Of a stretch of 64,000 nucleotides of DNA, positions 33,730-44,039 are shown piece after piece. A program made the translations under genes and the position numbers. The notes under the pieces were generated by a model. It was not told where the DNA came from, did not search any database, and saw nothing but the letters and a program-made list of their open reading frames with translations. Source of the DNA: Ursus arctos (taxonomy: Eukaryota > Chordata > Mammalia > Carnivora > Ursidae); assembly GCF_023065955.2 (NCBI RefSeq), contig NW_026622808.1, forward strand, positions 71,691,975-71,755,974. The letters are read 5' to 3'. Positions within the stretch are counted from its first letter, which is position 1, and the number at the start of each line of letters is the position of its first letter.

Positions 33730-34212
33730 TTTCTTTTCTTTTTTTTTTAAGGATTGAAATATTTTAATTCAACAAATGAAATACAAAAGAACAGTAGCTA
33801 TAACCATGGAGATGCTCATTTAAACAATAATAGGAAAATGCTTTAAATTATACTATTTAAACTTCCCTTATCACTATTCAAATTTCATTCATTATATCAG
33901 TATAATACCTCATCTCAGTATCTGCAATTCCAAATGCTTGGAAAGTTTTTTGTTCAGAAACAGATGCTGGTCTAACAGAAACACATTTGAAAATATTCTT
34001 TTTCTGGTCATAGTTTCCAACACACCTATGAACTCGGCCTCTAATCAGTCTTGGAAGTTCATGATCCTGTTTTTGAAATTCATCTGAATTTCAGTTTTTT
34101 AAAACTAATCCTATGCCCAACTAAATATGAATCACCCCAAAAAGCTGTAATTCCCTCACCTGATTTAGGGCCCCACTGCTTGTAAGACCATGAGAGCTAG
34201 GCATATATGGGT
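33730..34212 (-). pseudogene. processed retrocopy of an unidentified mRNA, inserted in L1 5'UTR
   Basis: A 483-bp insertion flanked by the perfect 16-bp duplication GCAGACTACAATTTCT (33714-33729, 34213-34228). The T-rich start (33730-33748) is a poly(A) tail read backwards, and ATTAAA (TTTAAT on + at 33763) sits about 15 bases from it, as in an mRNA 3' end. The minus strand gives two open pieces in different frames: one with GEGITAFWGDSYLVGHRISF, then after a frameshift QDHELPRLIRGRVHRCVGNY and onward to IADTEMRYYTDIMNEI and a stop. I do not recognise the parent gene. It is 5'-truncated and not functional. Confidence 0.85.
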
Positions 34213-34536
34213 GCAGACTACAATTTCTCTGCTCTGGGACAGAGGTTTGGATGTGGCCGTTTCTGCTCTGACTCTCAGAAGAGATGCGGAAAGCTGCCAG
34301 AAAACAAAAGCTCAAAAAACCGGCTTCCACAGAGTCCACCCCACCCCCCCGCAACAGAGGCAGGGCAACTCTACCCAAGCAGGGCTGCCCAAGTAACAGC
34401 ACAGCAGGCCCCCTCTGTGGAGGCTGGAAGAACAAGAGGATGACAACCCTAGGGTCCCCATGAAATGGGTGCATCTTGCTTGGGTCAATGTGAGTACTTT
34501 GGAATCTGTACATTCCCTCAACCACCCTTCAACAGA

Positions 34537-35410
34537 ATGACTAAGAGAAGGAGCCCCCAACAAAGAAAAGAACCAGAGACCATGGCCTCTGCCACAGACC
34601 TCATTGATATGGTTATAAGCAAGATGTCAGAGACAGACTTCAGGGTAGCAATTACAAAGTCAATAGCTAGGCTTGAGAAAACTATTAGTGGCAATACAGA
34701 ATCTCTAAGGGCAGAAATGAGATCTAATCAGGCCAAACTTTAAAATGCTATGAATGAGATGCAGTCTAAACTGGATACCCTGATGGCCAGGGTAAATGAG
34801 GCATAAGAACGAATTAGTGAACTAGAAGATAAGATGATAAGAAGGAAGCCGAGGAGGCCTGGAATAAACAGCTAAAAGCCTATGAGAACAGACTTAGGTC
34901 AATGACTCCATGAAATGTTCCAATGTCAATTATTGGGATCCATGAGGGGGTGGAGAGAGAGAGGACTAGAAGGTATATTTGAGCAAATTATAGCTGAGAA
35001 CTCCCATAATCTGGGGAAGGAAACAAGCATTTGTGTCCAAGGTCCAGAGAGGACCCCTCCCAAGATCAATGATAACAGACTAACGCCCTGGCATATAATA
35101 GTAAAACTTGCAAATCTTAGAGCCAAGGAAACTATACTGAGAGAAGCTAGGGGGAAAAGATTTCTTACGTATGGAGGGAGGAACATCAGAATAACGTCAG
35201 ACCTGTCCACAGAGACTTGGCAAGCCAGAAAGGGCTGGTAAGATATATTCAGGTGTGAAATGAGAAGAACATGCAGCCAAGAATACTTTATCCAGAAAGG
35301 CTCTCATTCAGAATGGATGGAGAGACAAGGAGCTTCCAGGACCAGCAGAAACTGAAAGAATATGTGACCACCACGCCAGCCCTGCAAGAAATATTAAAGG
35401 GGATTCTATA
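34537..35410 (+). pseudogene. L1 ORF1 remnant
   Basis: Starts MTKRRSPQQRKEPETMASAT, breaks at a TAA at 34741, and resumes with the C-terminal half (LEGIFEQIIAENSHNLGKET, RFLTYGGRNIRITSDLSTET). It ends near the GILKG-type terminus at about 35410. At least two frame interruptions. Confidence 0.85.
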
Positions 35411-35439
35411 AAAGAAGAAAGACCCCAAGAGTAATATAG

Positions 35440-36765
35440 ACCGGAAATTAACAGAGACAATCTATAGAAACAGGGAATACAATGGCACTTACAGGCAATA
35501 CAATGGCACTAAATTCGTATCTTTCAGTAGTTACTCTCAACATGAACAGGATGACTATTCCCATCAAGTGACACAGGGTTTCAGATTGGATAAAAAAGCA
35601 GGACGCATCCATATGCTGTCTACAAGAAACTCATATTGAACCTAAAGACACCTCCAGATTGAAGGTAAGGGGATGAAGAACCATTCACCATGCCAATGGG
35701 CCTCAAAAGAAAGCTGGGGTAGCAATTCTAATATCAGACAAATTAGATTTTAAATGAAAGCCTGTAGATGTAGATGGTCATACTTAAAGGGTCTATCCAA
35801 CAAGAAGAGCTAACAATTGTAAATATCTATGCCTCCAACATAGGAACAGCCAATTATATAAACCAATTAATAAACAAAGTAAGGAAACATATAGATGGTA
35901 AAACATTAATAGTAGAGCTAAACACTAAACTTACAGCAATGGACAGATCATCTAAGCAGAAAATCAACAAAGAAACAAGAGCTTTGAAGGACTCATTGGA
36001 CCAGACGGACTTCGTAGATATATATACAGAACATTCCATGCTAAAACAACAGAATACACATTCTTCTCGAGTGCATATGGAACTTCCTCCAGAATAGACC
36101 ACCTACTGGGTCACAAATCAGGTCTCAACCAATACCAAAACATTGAGATTATCCCCTACATATTTTCAGACTACAATGCTTTGAAACTAGAACTCAACCA
36201 CAGGAAGAAATTTGGAAGGAACTCAAACACTTGGAAGTTAAAGAGCATCTTTTATTTATTATTATTATTATTATTGTTATTGTTATGTTCATCGCCATAC
36301 AGTATTTCATTAGTTTTTGATGTAGTGTTCCATGATTCATTGTTTGCACATAACACCCAGTGCTCCTTGCAATACATGCCCTCCGTAATACCCATCACTG
36401 AGCTAACCTATCACCCCACCTCCATCCCCCCTGAAAAGCATCTTGCTAAAGAATGAATGGGTCAACCAGGAAATTAAAGAACTTAACAATTCATGGAAAC
36501 TAATGAGAATGAAAACACATCAGTCCAAAACCTATGGGATACTGCAAAGATGGTCTTAAGAGGGAAATACATAGTCATCCAAGCCTCTCTCAAAAAAATT
36601 AGAAAAATCCCAAATGCACAAGCTAACTTTACACCTAATGGACCTGGAGAAAGAACAGCAAATAAGACTTAAAACTAGCAGGAGAAGAGAAATAATAAAA
36701 ATTAGAGCAGAAATCAATGAAATAGAAACCAGAAAAACAGTACAGCAGATCAACAAAACTAGAAA
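35440..36765 (+). pseudogene. L1 ORF2 endonuclease region remnant
   Basis: Open pieces include 35774-36097 (QEELTIVNIYASNIGTANYI) within the APE-like endonuclease domain. The reverse transcriptase is absent because the element ends at 36765. The reading is interrupted by stops and by the short L1 insertion at 36258-36432. Confidence 0.8.
36258..36432 (-). mobile_element. short L1 3'-end insertion nested in L1
   Basis: TTTATTATTATTATTATT, then the antisense L1 3' end (GATGTAGTGTTCCATGATTC). Host sequence AGCATCTT is found at both borders (about 36249 and 36436), consistent with a short TSD. About 175 bases. Confidence 0.85.
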
Positions 36766-38245
36766 CATCTTTATAATCATTGTTTTAAATTCTAGTTCAG
36801 ACATCTTACTTATATCCATATTGATTAAATCCCTGGCTATGAGTAGTACCTCCTGTTCTTTCTTTTGGGGTTAATTTCTCCATCTTGTCCTTTTGTCCAG
36901 AAAGGAAAAGAAGAAAGAAAACAACAACAACAAAAACAATAACAACAACAAAACAAAAACAAAAAATATACTAGATCCTGTGTTTTGGTCTGCTTGTTAA
37001 AAGAAACTAAATCCCAAAATAAGAAAGAAAGACAAAATATATGTATATATAAAAATAAAATAAAATTGAAGGAAACAAAAAATTTTAAAAATATGGAAAG
37101 TACATATAAAAATAGAAATTTAAAAAGAATTTTAAAAGATTGAAAAAATAAAATAGCTGAAAAAATAATACTAGAAGACTAAATAATGAAAATACAAGTA
37201 ATAGTATATATTGTTTTCCCCAAGAGCTGAAGCTTTGCAGCTCTCTATGATCAGTAAACTTGGTGCAAGAGAATTGTTTCGCTGGTCTACTGGGGGAGGG
37301 ACCTGTTGTGCAGATTCTCAGGTGGACTTGCTGTAGTGGAAATGTACCTCCAGGGCCCAGCGAGGTGTAAGTGTCTATGGACTACACTAGGTGGCGCTGT
37401 TTTGCTCCTTGCCGGCTTTCATCCCTGATGGGCAGTACAGAAAATAACTGTGCCTATCTCTCTAGCCCTGGAGCTGAAAGTTTGCACCCCCCACTCTTCA
37501 GTGAGCCCTCACACAAGAGCAATCAATCATTCTTGTCTCCCCAGTTTCTGTCAGAACTCTGTGTTCACCCTGCCTGTGTCCAAGCATTTTTATCTCATGG
37601 ACACAACTAAGTTTCAAAACTCCAAATTTTAGGGATTCCCATGGCACAGACCCACACTGTTCCTTTTGGGGAGGGTCCCTACATGCTTCTGTCTTTTGCT
37701 GGACTCATCCTTTGAAAGTGGTTGCACGACAGTGCAGTGGTTCCCAGCTTATGGCAACACAGCAAAAAGCTGGCACCTAGACTCCCTGTTCTCAGGTGGC
37801 TTCAGTGCTTCTATGCCTGGGAACTCCACCACACTCAGGAACCACCCATTCTTCTTGTGACCTCAGGGATCCTGAAATCATGCTGTCATACCTGGGATTT
37901 CACCACCTGAGCACTTTTAAGCCAGGGACTTTCCCCACTATAGCAGACATGTAAACATTCTGATTTTGCACACTGTTGCTTACAATGCTTAGCAGAAGCC
38001 TCCTTAAGCAGGCACTCCCTGATGCCATATCCTCAACTAGATCACACTGGATTCAAGACTCTGCACCCCCTATCATCCAGGTGGTGGTCACTTTTCTACT
38101 TGTAGACTTGAAGCATTTGTTTTCTCTGACCTCTGATTGATTTCTCTGGTGTTCGGAGTGATTTGATAACCATCTAGTTGTATTTGAGGGACAAGACAAA
38201 TTTAGGGTTCCCTTACTCTTTTGTCATCTTAACTCCTCCTCCTAT
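36766..38245 (-). mobile_element. older L1 5' region, antisense, 3' part missing
   Basis: The right end (ACTCTTTTGTCATCTTAACT, then CCTCCTCCTA) is an L1 5' start read backwards. The frame CRWRCFAPCRLSSLMG-type segment at 37371 corresponds to the + strand copy at 63.9 kb (MWCCFAPCRLSELIGG on its minus strand). 36890-37200 is A-rich low-complexity sequence. The left border is the abrupt junction with the sense L1. Confidence 0.75.
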
Positions 38246-38279
38246 TTATTTTTTTAAGTTTTTATTTACATTCCGGTTA

Positions 38280-38760
38280 ACACAATTCAAAAGGATATAT
38301 GCACCCTGATGTTTATAGCAGCATTATGTGCAACAGACAAATTATAGAAACAACCCCAGTGTCCATTGACTGATGAATGATAAAGAAGATGTGGTATGGG
38401 GCACCTGGGTGGCTCAGTCTGTTGGGTATCTTCCTTCAGCTCAGGTCATGACTCCAGGGTCCTGGGATCAAGCCCTGCATCAGGTTCCCTGCTCAGCAGG
38501 TAGCCTGCTTCTCATTCTGCCTGTCCCACCCACTTGTGCCCTCTCTCTCTCTCTCTCTCAGATGAGAAAATAAGATTTAAAAAAGAGAGAGAGAGAGAAA
38601 TGGAATATTACTCAGCCATAAAAAGAAATGGAATCTTTGCAACAGCATGGATGGAGCTAGGGAGTATTAATGTAAGTTAAGTAAGTCAGTCAGAGAAAGA
38701 TAAATACCATATGATTTCACTCATGTGGAATTTAAGAAACAAAACAGACAAAGGGTGTTT
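38280..38760 (+). mobile_element. old L1 3' fragment, sense, split by a SINE
   Basis: ATATATGCACCCTGATGTTT ... GATAAAGAAGATGTGGTAT is followed, after the SINE, by GGAATATTACTCAGCCATAA and TACCATATGATTTCACTCAT: the end of ORF2 and the 3'UTR of an old L1. Confidence 0.8.
38399..38590 (+). mobile_element. Can-SINE, sense, nested in L1
   Basis: GGGGCACCTGGGTGGCTCAG head, GGGATCAAGCCCTGCATCAG, and a (CT)n-rich body that ends in AAGATTTAAAAAAG and (GA)n. The host L1 resumes right after. Confidence 0.92.
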
Positions 38761-38780
38761 TTTTAAATTGCTCAGAATAT

Positions 38781-39145
38781 GTAAATAGAGGTTGTTACTG
38801 GCAAATAGTGAGTTCACGAGGAGTGATTGTTGAATGGCACATTATTGGAATATAAGAATAGAAATTGGATGGGGCAGAATAAATGTATGAAGAATGTTTT
38901 TTTTAATTACACAAAGTGAGTGTCTAAAAAGATGTCTTTTAATTGTACACAATTAGTGGAGAAAGAGTGGCTGTTGACTTGCTTACAGTGTATTTGTATA
39001 AAGTGGTTGTTGAATAGGATTCAGTGAGTGTGCAAAGACAGAATGTTAAATGACAAGTAGTAGATGTGCAAGAATTGGGTGTTGGATGATACATAATGGG
39101 TATATGAAGAATACTTGTTGAATACCAAAAAGTGATCGAAGAGTG
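38781..39145. repeat. degenerate 36-bp minisatellite, left block
   Basis: About ten head-to-tail units of 33-37 bases, approximate consensus GTGCAAAGANTGGTTGTTGA then ATNGCACANAGTGAGT. Clear units start at 39029 (GTGCAAAGACAGAATGTTAA), 39065 (GTGCAAGAATTGGGTGTTGG) and about 39100 (ATATGAAGAATACTTGTTGA), spacing 35-36. Units are heavily diverged. Not a repeat family I know. Confidence 0.75.
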
Positions 39146-40278
39146 TTTTGTTTTGTCTTTCAGCTTTATTGAAGTATAACTGACAAATAAAATATGATAT
39201 TTTAAGTGTACAATGTGATGATTTGATATATGTATACATTGTAAAAAGATTCCTCCTCCTAGTTAAATAACATATCCATCACTTTACCTTATTTGTGAGA
39301 ATATTTAAGTTCTACTTTCTTAGAATTCTCAATTATACAATACAGTGTTATCAACTATAGTCATGATGTTATACATTAAATCCACAAACCTTATTCATCT
39401 TATAGCTGAAAACTTGTACCCTCTTATCAATTTCTCCCTATTTTCCTCACCCCTCTGACCCCAGCAACCAGTATTCTATTGTCTGCTTCTATGAGCTCAA
39501 TTTTTGTAGATACCATGTACGAGTGAACTCGTACAGTATTTGTCTTTTTATGCCTGGCTTATTTCACTTAACATAATGTCCTCCAGATTCATTCATGTTC
39601 TTTTAAATGGTAGGATTTCCTTGTCATTGTTGTTGTTGTTGTTGTTTATGGCTGACATTCAGTTGTGTATATGTACACACCATGTGTCTTCATTATTCAT
39701 CCATTGACAGACACTTGGGTTGTTTCTATATCTTGGCTATTGTGCGTAATACCGCAGTGAACATGGGATTACAGATTATCTCTTTAAGATAATGATTTTC
39801 TTTCCTTTGGATAGATGCCTGGCAGTGGAATTGCTGGATCATATGGTAATTCTGTTTTTAATTTCTTTTTTTTTATTATGTTCAGTTACCCAACATATAG
39901 TGCATCATTAGTTTTTGATGTAGTGTTCAGTGATTCATTAGCTGCATATAACACCCAGTGCTCATCACAACATGTGCCCTCCTTAATACCTATCACCCTG
40001 TTACCCCATCCCTCCACCCCCTCCCTTCTGTAACCCTCAGTTTGTTTCCCAGAGTTCAGAGTCTCTCGTGGTTTGTCTCCCTCTCTGATTTCTTCCCATT
40101 CAGTTTTCCCTCCCTTCCCCTGTGGTCCTCCATGTTACTCCTTATGTTCCACACATGAGTGATGGAACTTTCATAATGTCTCCATAGTGGTTGCACCAGT
40201 TTACATTCCCAGCAACAGTGTACAAGTGTTCCCTGTCCTGCATGTCCTTGCCAGCATTTGTTACCTCTTGTCTTTTTT
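39146..40278 (-). mobile_element. old L1 (L1M type) 3' end, antisense, splitting the minisatellite
   Basis: GTCTTTCAGCTTTATTGAAG, TTTCACTTAACATAATGTCC, CATTGACAGACACTTGGGTT and TACATTCCCAGCAACAGTGT in antisense L1 order. AGTGT occurs at both borders and may be the target duplication. A younger L1 tail is nested inside. Confidence 0.8.
39868..40160 (-). mobile_element. L1 3' end nested in the old L1
   Basis: TTTTTTTTATTATGTTCAGT, then the antisense L1 3' end (AGCTGCATATAACACCCAGT) down to TTATGTTCCACACATGAGTG. The host L1 sequence continues on either side. Confidence 0.82.
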
Positions 40279-40735
40279 AGTGTAGTTGTTGATTAGCACA
40301 CAGAAATTCTGCGAGGAGTGACTGGAATAGCACAGTATGTGCAAAAGGGGAAATTGGAGGAAAATTACTATACAATGAGCAATTGATGTACTCAAAGAAT
40401 AGCTGTTGGGTGGGAGATGAGTGTGCAGAGTGGATGCTGGATGGTCAGACTAGTGTTCAAAAAAATGGTTGCTAACTTTCAACTGTGCGTTTACAGAGAA
40501 TAGCTGTTAAATGCACAAACCATGTGCAAATTGTGACTTTTATGTCTCAGATTGTGTGTGCAAAGAGCTGAAGTTGCTAGTACAGAATAAGGGTGCAAAG
40601 AGTGGTAATAGAATCACTGTATACAAAGGATGATTGTTGAATAACACAAAACGGATCTGCAAAGAAGGAATTTAGATGGTGCAAAATTGTGGTGATAGGT
40701 CGCACAATAGCATATGATGAGTACTGACATGGAAA
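40279..40735. repeat. degenerate 36-bp minisatellite, right block
   Basis: About twelve more units of the same type: GTGCAAAGAGCTGAAGTTGC (40558), GTGCAAAGAGTGGTAATAGA (40593), ATACAAAGGATGATTGTTGA (40621), CTGCAAAGAAGGAATTTAGA (40657). The unit cut by the L1 (CGAAGAGTG | TAGTTGTTGATTAGCACAC) rejoins to about 37 bases. Confidence 0.75.
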
Positions 40736-41240
40736 AAATTACATCTGTTAAGAATGTTAAGGATGATTTTATTCAAGGGAGGAATATGGCAATAGTTATC
40801 GGAACCCCTGCAATGGGGTCTTGAATGGGGGAGAGAGATTAGGATCAACTCTGAATACAAAGGAGAAGTGGACTATAAGCCAAGGAGCAGGGTGGGGGTC
40901 AGCAGATGGAAAAGTACTAAATTACTCAGAGGAGGCTGAGTAGAGTTCCTTCAAGGAGAGACCCTTTCAAGGAGAATCTCCATCCCTCACAAAAGGGGTT
41001 TTTAACTTAAACGGTTCTCGAGTTAAGAAGTAAACGCAGCATTTTATGTGAGTAAAATTTCATGTAAGCTCTCACGTCTCCAAGATTTTCTTCTACATTG
41101 GTTGACACATTCAACTTGGGTATGATGGAGGCAGTCCCGCCCCCCTAAAACTAAACCATCCAAATGGATCTGAACACCGAGACTGGAATTCCATTGGGAG
41201 GAAGGAAGGACAGAACAGGAGGAGGCCCCAGCAGTGTTAG
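40736..41240 (+). other. intergenic, not assigned
   Basis: AT-rich to 41000, then less repetitive. No recognised family and no conserved frame. Confidence 0.35.
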
Positions 41241-41248
41241 AGGCTCAG

Positions 41249-41273
41249 GCCCCGCCCAAACTGGCCCCGCCCC
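41249..41273 (+). promoter_or_regulatory. two GC boxes, possible promoter or CpG-poor enhancer
   Basis: GGCCCCGCCC (41249-41258) and GGCCCCGCCCC (41263-41273) are tandem Sp1/KLF-type sites in otherwise unique sequence. No TATA box, first exon or reading frame follows convincingly; a GT (CTGGTAAATG) at about 41368 could be a donor. Activity is speculation. Confidence 0.3.
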
Positions 41274-41280
41274 CTGGGGA

Positions 41281-42240
41281 GTCCCCACCCCCTTGAGAGG
41301 AGGCCCAGCCACACTCTCTCACAGTTTCTTTCCTGCTGAGAAGCAGTTGCAGAAAGACTCACTTTCTGGTAAATGGATTTCTTTCTTCCCACTTCAGACC
41401 TGACTTTCAGAGTACCTCTTCCACATCTTACACACCTCAGATGTGTGTGTGGGGGTGGGAGGAGGGGGTGGGGTTCGCCATAAACATTAGAGTTCCAGCA
41501 CCCGCCCATCCTGCAGGCCTGGAGCCAGGCCTTCCCCTGAGATGCTTCCTCCAGGAAGTCACTCCCCTGCGGGTCCCAGGTTCCAGTACATTTCACTGAA
41601 AATCGCAACCCCTGCTTTCTAACTTTGGCCCACATGAACGCTGTGTGCCACCTGACGATGCTGATTGAAACCCTTCAACATGTTCCCTTCCCATTCTACT
41701 CTCAAGTCCCCAACCTGGAGGCAGATCCCCTCCGTACCCGCCCCCCCCCCCCACACCTCTGCCCTGCTGACCCCTGGTGTTCCCCTTCACCATCATCTGT
41801 TAGAGACGCCTCTGAATCCTGACTGGTTCCCGTCCTGTGACACCGTGTTCTGTCCCAAATCCCATCCAACTAGCTGTACCTACCAGGATGTGTTTATATT
41901 CCCATTGGCCTTCCTGGGTAAGGGGTATCTTTTTTCCATCCCTGTGAATGCCCAGAAGGGGTGGGAGATGAAGAAAAAAGAAAGAAGGACAAGGGAAATG
42001 GAGTGAGTAAGGGAGAGTTGGGGAGAAACAGATGGTAAAATAGAGGATGGGGGCTAGGTTGGGTGCAGATGACTTAGAAAGGCCTAGTAAAAGTGAAAGA
42101 GAATGACTGGGAAAGAAGCAGTGGGAGAAATGAAAATAGACAAATAGGTCAGCAGAGAGAAGGAAGGAGGGGGAATAGAAAGGGGAGCCTGGACCATCAG
42201 TAGTAATGTGGGAATAGAAGGGTAGGTCCAAATTCATTAG
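41281..42240 (+). other. unique intergenic sequence
   Basis: GC-moderate, with TGTGTGTGTGGGGGTGG near 41442 and purine-rich sequence from 41960. Frames at 41237-41635 (-) and 41800-42237 (-) are open but compositionally biased and resemble nothing known to me. Confidence 0.4.
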
Positions 42241-42244
42241 GTGC

Positions 42245-42763
42245 TGTGATGGTTAATTTTATGTGTCAACTTACTTGGGTTAAGGGATACCCAGATAGCT
42301 GATAAAACTTTATTTCTGGGTGTATCTGTGAGAATGTTTCCAGAAGAAATTAGTATTTGAATCAGTGGACCAAGAAAGAAGATCACCATTCCCAGTAAGG
42401 CTGGGCATCATGCTATCTACTGAAGGCCTAAGTAGAACAAAAAAGCAGAGGAAGGGCAAATTTCTCCTGTACTTGAGCTGGGATATCCATCCATTCCTGC
42501 TGTTAGACATGAATGCTCCTGGTTTGTAGGCCTTTGGACTTAGACAGAGACTTACTCCATCAGTTCCCCCTGGTTCTCAGGCATTAAAGTTTGGGTTGGA
42601 ATGGTGCCACTGGCGTTTCTGTGCCTCCAGCTTGCAGATTGGGCAGATCATGGGACTTCTCAGCTTCCATAATTGCATAAACCAATCCCACCTAATAAAT
42701 ATTTCTCTAGATATCTGTATATATCCTATTGATCTCATTCTCTGGAGAACAATGACTAGTACA
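42245..42763 (+). mobile_element. solo LTR of ERV-L type (MLT2-like)
   Basis: 519 bp starting TGTGATGGTTAATTTTATGT and ending CAATGACTAGTACA, with ATACCCAGATAGCTG, TCCATAATTGCATAAACCAA and TATATCCTATTGATC in the order of MLT2 LTRs. Flanks GGTGC and GATGC may be the 5-bp target duplication (4 of 5). No internal retroviral sequence accompanies it. Confidence 0.8.
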
Positions 42764-42865
42764 GATGCTTTTAACATTTCCAAATTACTTTCCCTTTTAC
42801 ATTTATTTTGTCAAACTCAGATTGAGGTCTCAATGCTTCTTTTTCATGTATTGAAAATGCAGGCA

Positions 42866-43262
42866 TCAGGAGATATTGCAGGCTTTGTTCCCTACCGCTG
42901 CAATAAAGCTAATATCACAGTAAAGCAAATCAAATGATATTTTTTGTTCTCCTAATGAATATAAAAGTTATGTCTAAAAAATGTACATACCTTAATTAAA
43001 AGAACTTTGTTACTAAAAATGCTAACCCTCATCTGAACTTTCAGTGATCATGGATCACTATAACAAATATAATAATGGAAGAAGTTTGAAATATTGTGAG
43101 AATTACCAAAGTGTGATGCAGGGGCATGAAGTAAGCAAATGATGTTGGGAAAGATGGTGTCGATAGGCTTGACACAGAGTTGCCACAATCTTCAATCTGT
43201 AAGAAACGCAGTATCTGCAAAGTGCAATAAAGTAAAGTGCAATGAAACAAGGTTTGCTTGTA
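42866..43262. mobile_element. Tigger1-type DNA transposon, internally deleted
   Basis: Left CAGGCATCAGGAGATATTGC, right AATGAAACAAGGTTTGCTTG. The inside CAGTAAAGCAAATCAAATGA, AATGTACATACCTTAATTAA and GAAATATTGTGAGAATTACC are both ends of Tigger1 with the transposase gene removed. Confidence 0.85.
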
Positions 43263-43500
43263 TTCTTTGGTACTTAGTGAATAATTTTACACTACTTTAG
43301 TATGTACTTGATAAGGACATTGATGTATCTTATATTAACAAACAAAACGTAGTTTGACCAGTTAGTCTAGTATTCAACAGATTTTCTTCCTGTGTGATCT
43401 GTTAAATTGGTGGGCTATGACCTAAAGTCTCCAACTTAGTATGTGTTCCTTTCAAGTTCCCTTTGTCCTTCCTCAGCAGATATTAATGGTTGAACTAATT
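43263..43500 (+). other. intergenic, not assigned
   Basis: AT-rich; ends in an ATTCCATTAATGGAAT palindrome that is the target of the next insertion. Confidence 0.35.
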
Positions 43501-43517
43501 CCATTAATGGAATTTTA

Positions 43518-43689
43518 TTTTTTTATAATAATTTTTTATTATATTATGTTAGTCACCATACAGTACATCCCTAGTTTTTGATGTAAAGTTCCATGATTCA
43601 TTACTTGCGTATAACACCCAGTGCACCATGCAATACGTGCCCTCCTTAATACCCATCACCAGCCTATCCCATTCCCCCACCCCCCACGT
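43518..43689 (-). mobile_element. ultra-short L1 3'-end insertion with perfect 17-bp TSD
   Basis: TTTTTTATAATAATTTTTTA, then the antisense L1 3' end to CATTCCCCCACCCCCCACGT, 172 bases. CCATTAATGGAATTTTA flanks both sides (43501-43517, 43690-43706). Confidence 0.96.
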
Positions 43690-43706
43690 CCATTAATGGA
43701 ATTTTA

Positions 43707-44035
43707 ATCTAACAGAGATCATCTGCTTGTGGTGAGTAAATTGCTCAGAGTTCTTTCCATAGATAAATTCTTTCACATTTTGCAGTGCCAATAACTAGGT
43801 ACTCAATATCATATTTTTTATAGTTTACTTTGATTTTCTGGAAAAGTGGAATGAAATGATTGAGATCAATGTGATTAAAAGCAGGAAAGAGAATTCTGTC
43901 TTGCCCAAGAGTATGAAATATGACCTGGAATTTTTAGCCAGTGCTGGTTACTCTCTACTGGCTTCTCTTGCTTGCCTGCCTGAATACACACACACAAAAT
44001 CACAAGACAGCTGGTGAGAGAGACAGAATCCCCCC
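43707..44035 (+). other. intergenic, not assigned
   Basis: No recognised repeat. An ACACACACA run lies at about 43987. Confidence 0.35.
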
Positions 44036-44039
44036 GCAA

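Larger units (their letters stand above)
33073..36765 (+). mobile_element. L1, sense, 5' end present, 3' part missing
   Basis: Starts GGAGGCAAGATGGCAGAGGA, a typical L1 5' end. 5'UTR to about 34530, ORF1 from ATG 34537, ORF2 endonuclease region about 35500-36700, then an abrupt stop at 36765 where the sequence changes to another L1 on the opposite strand. It is interrupted by a retrocopy (33730-34212) and a short L1 tail (36258-36432). Frames are broken by many stops. Confidence 0.85.

Noticed and set aside
34121..34525. 134-codon minus-strand open frame
   Set aside because: It runs across the border of the retrocopy and the L1 5'UTR, so it is a chance frame in two unrelated sequences.
36890..37200. 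A-rich (AAC)n/(AAAAT)n tract as an origin or matrix-attachment site
   Set aside because: It is low-complexity sequence inside an old L1; composition alone does not support such a function.
38399..38590. possible tRNA gene (tRNA-like A and B boxes)
   Set aside because: The boxes belong to the tRNA-derived head of a Can-SINE; no cloverleaf or intact acceptor stem.
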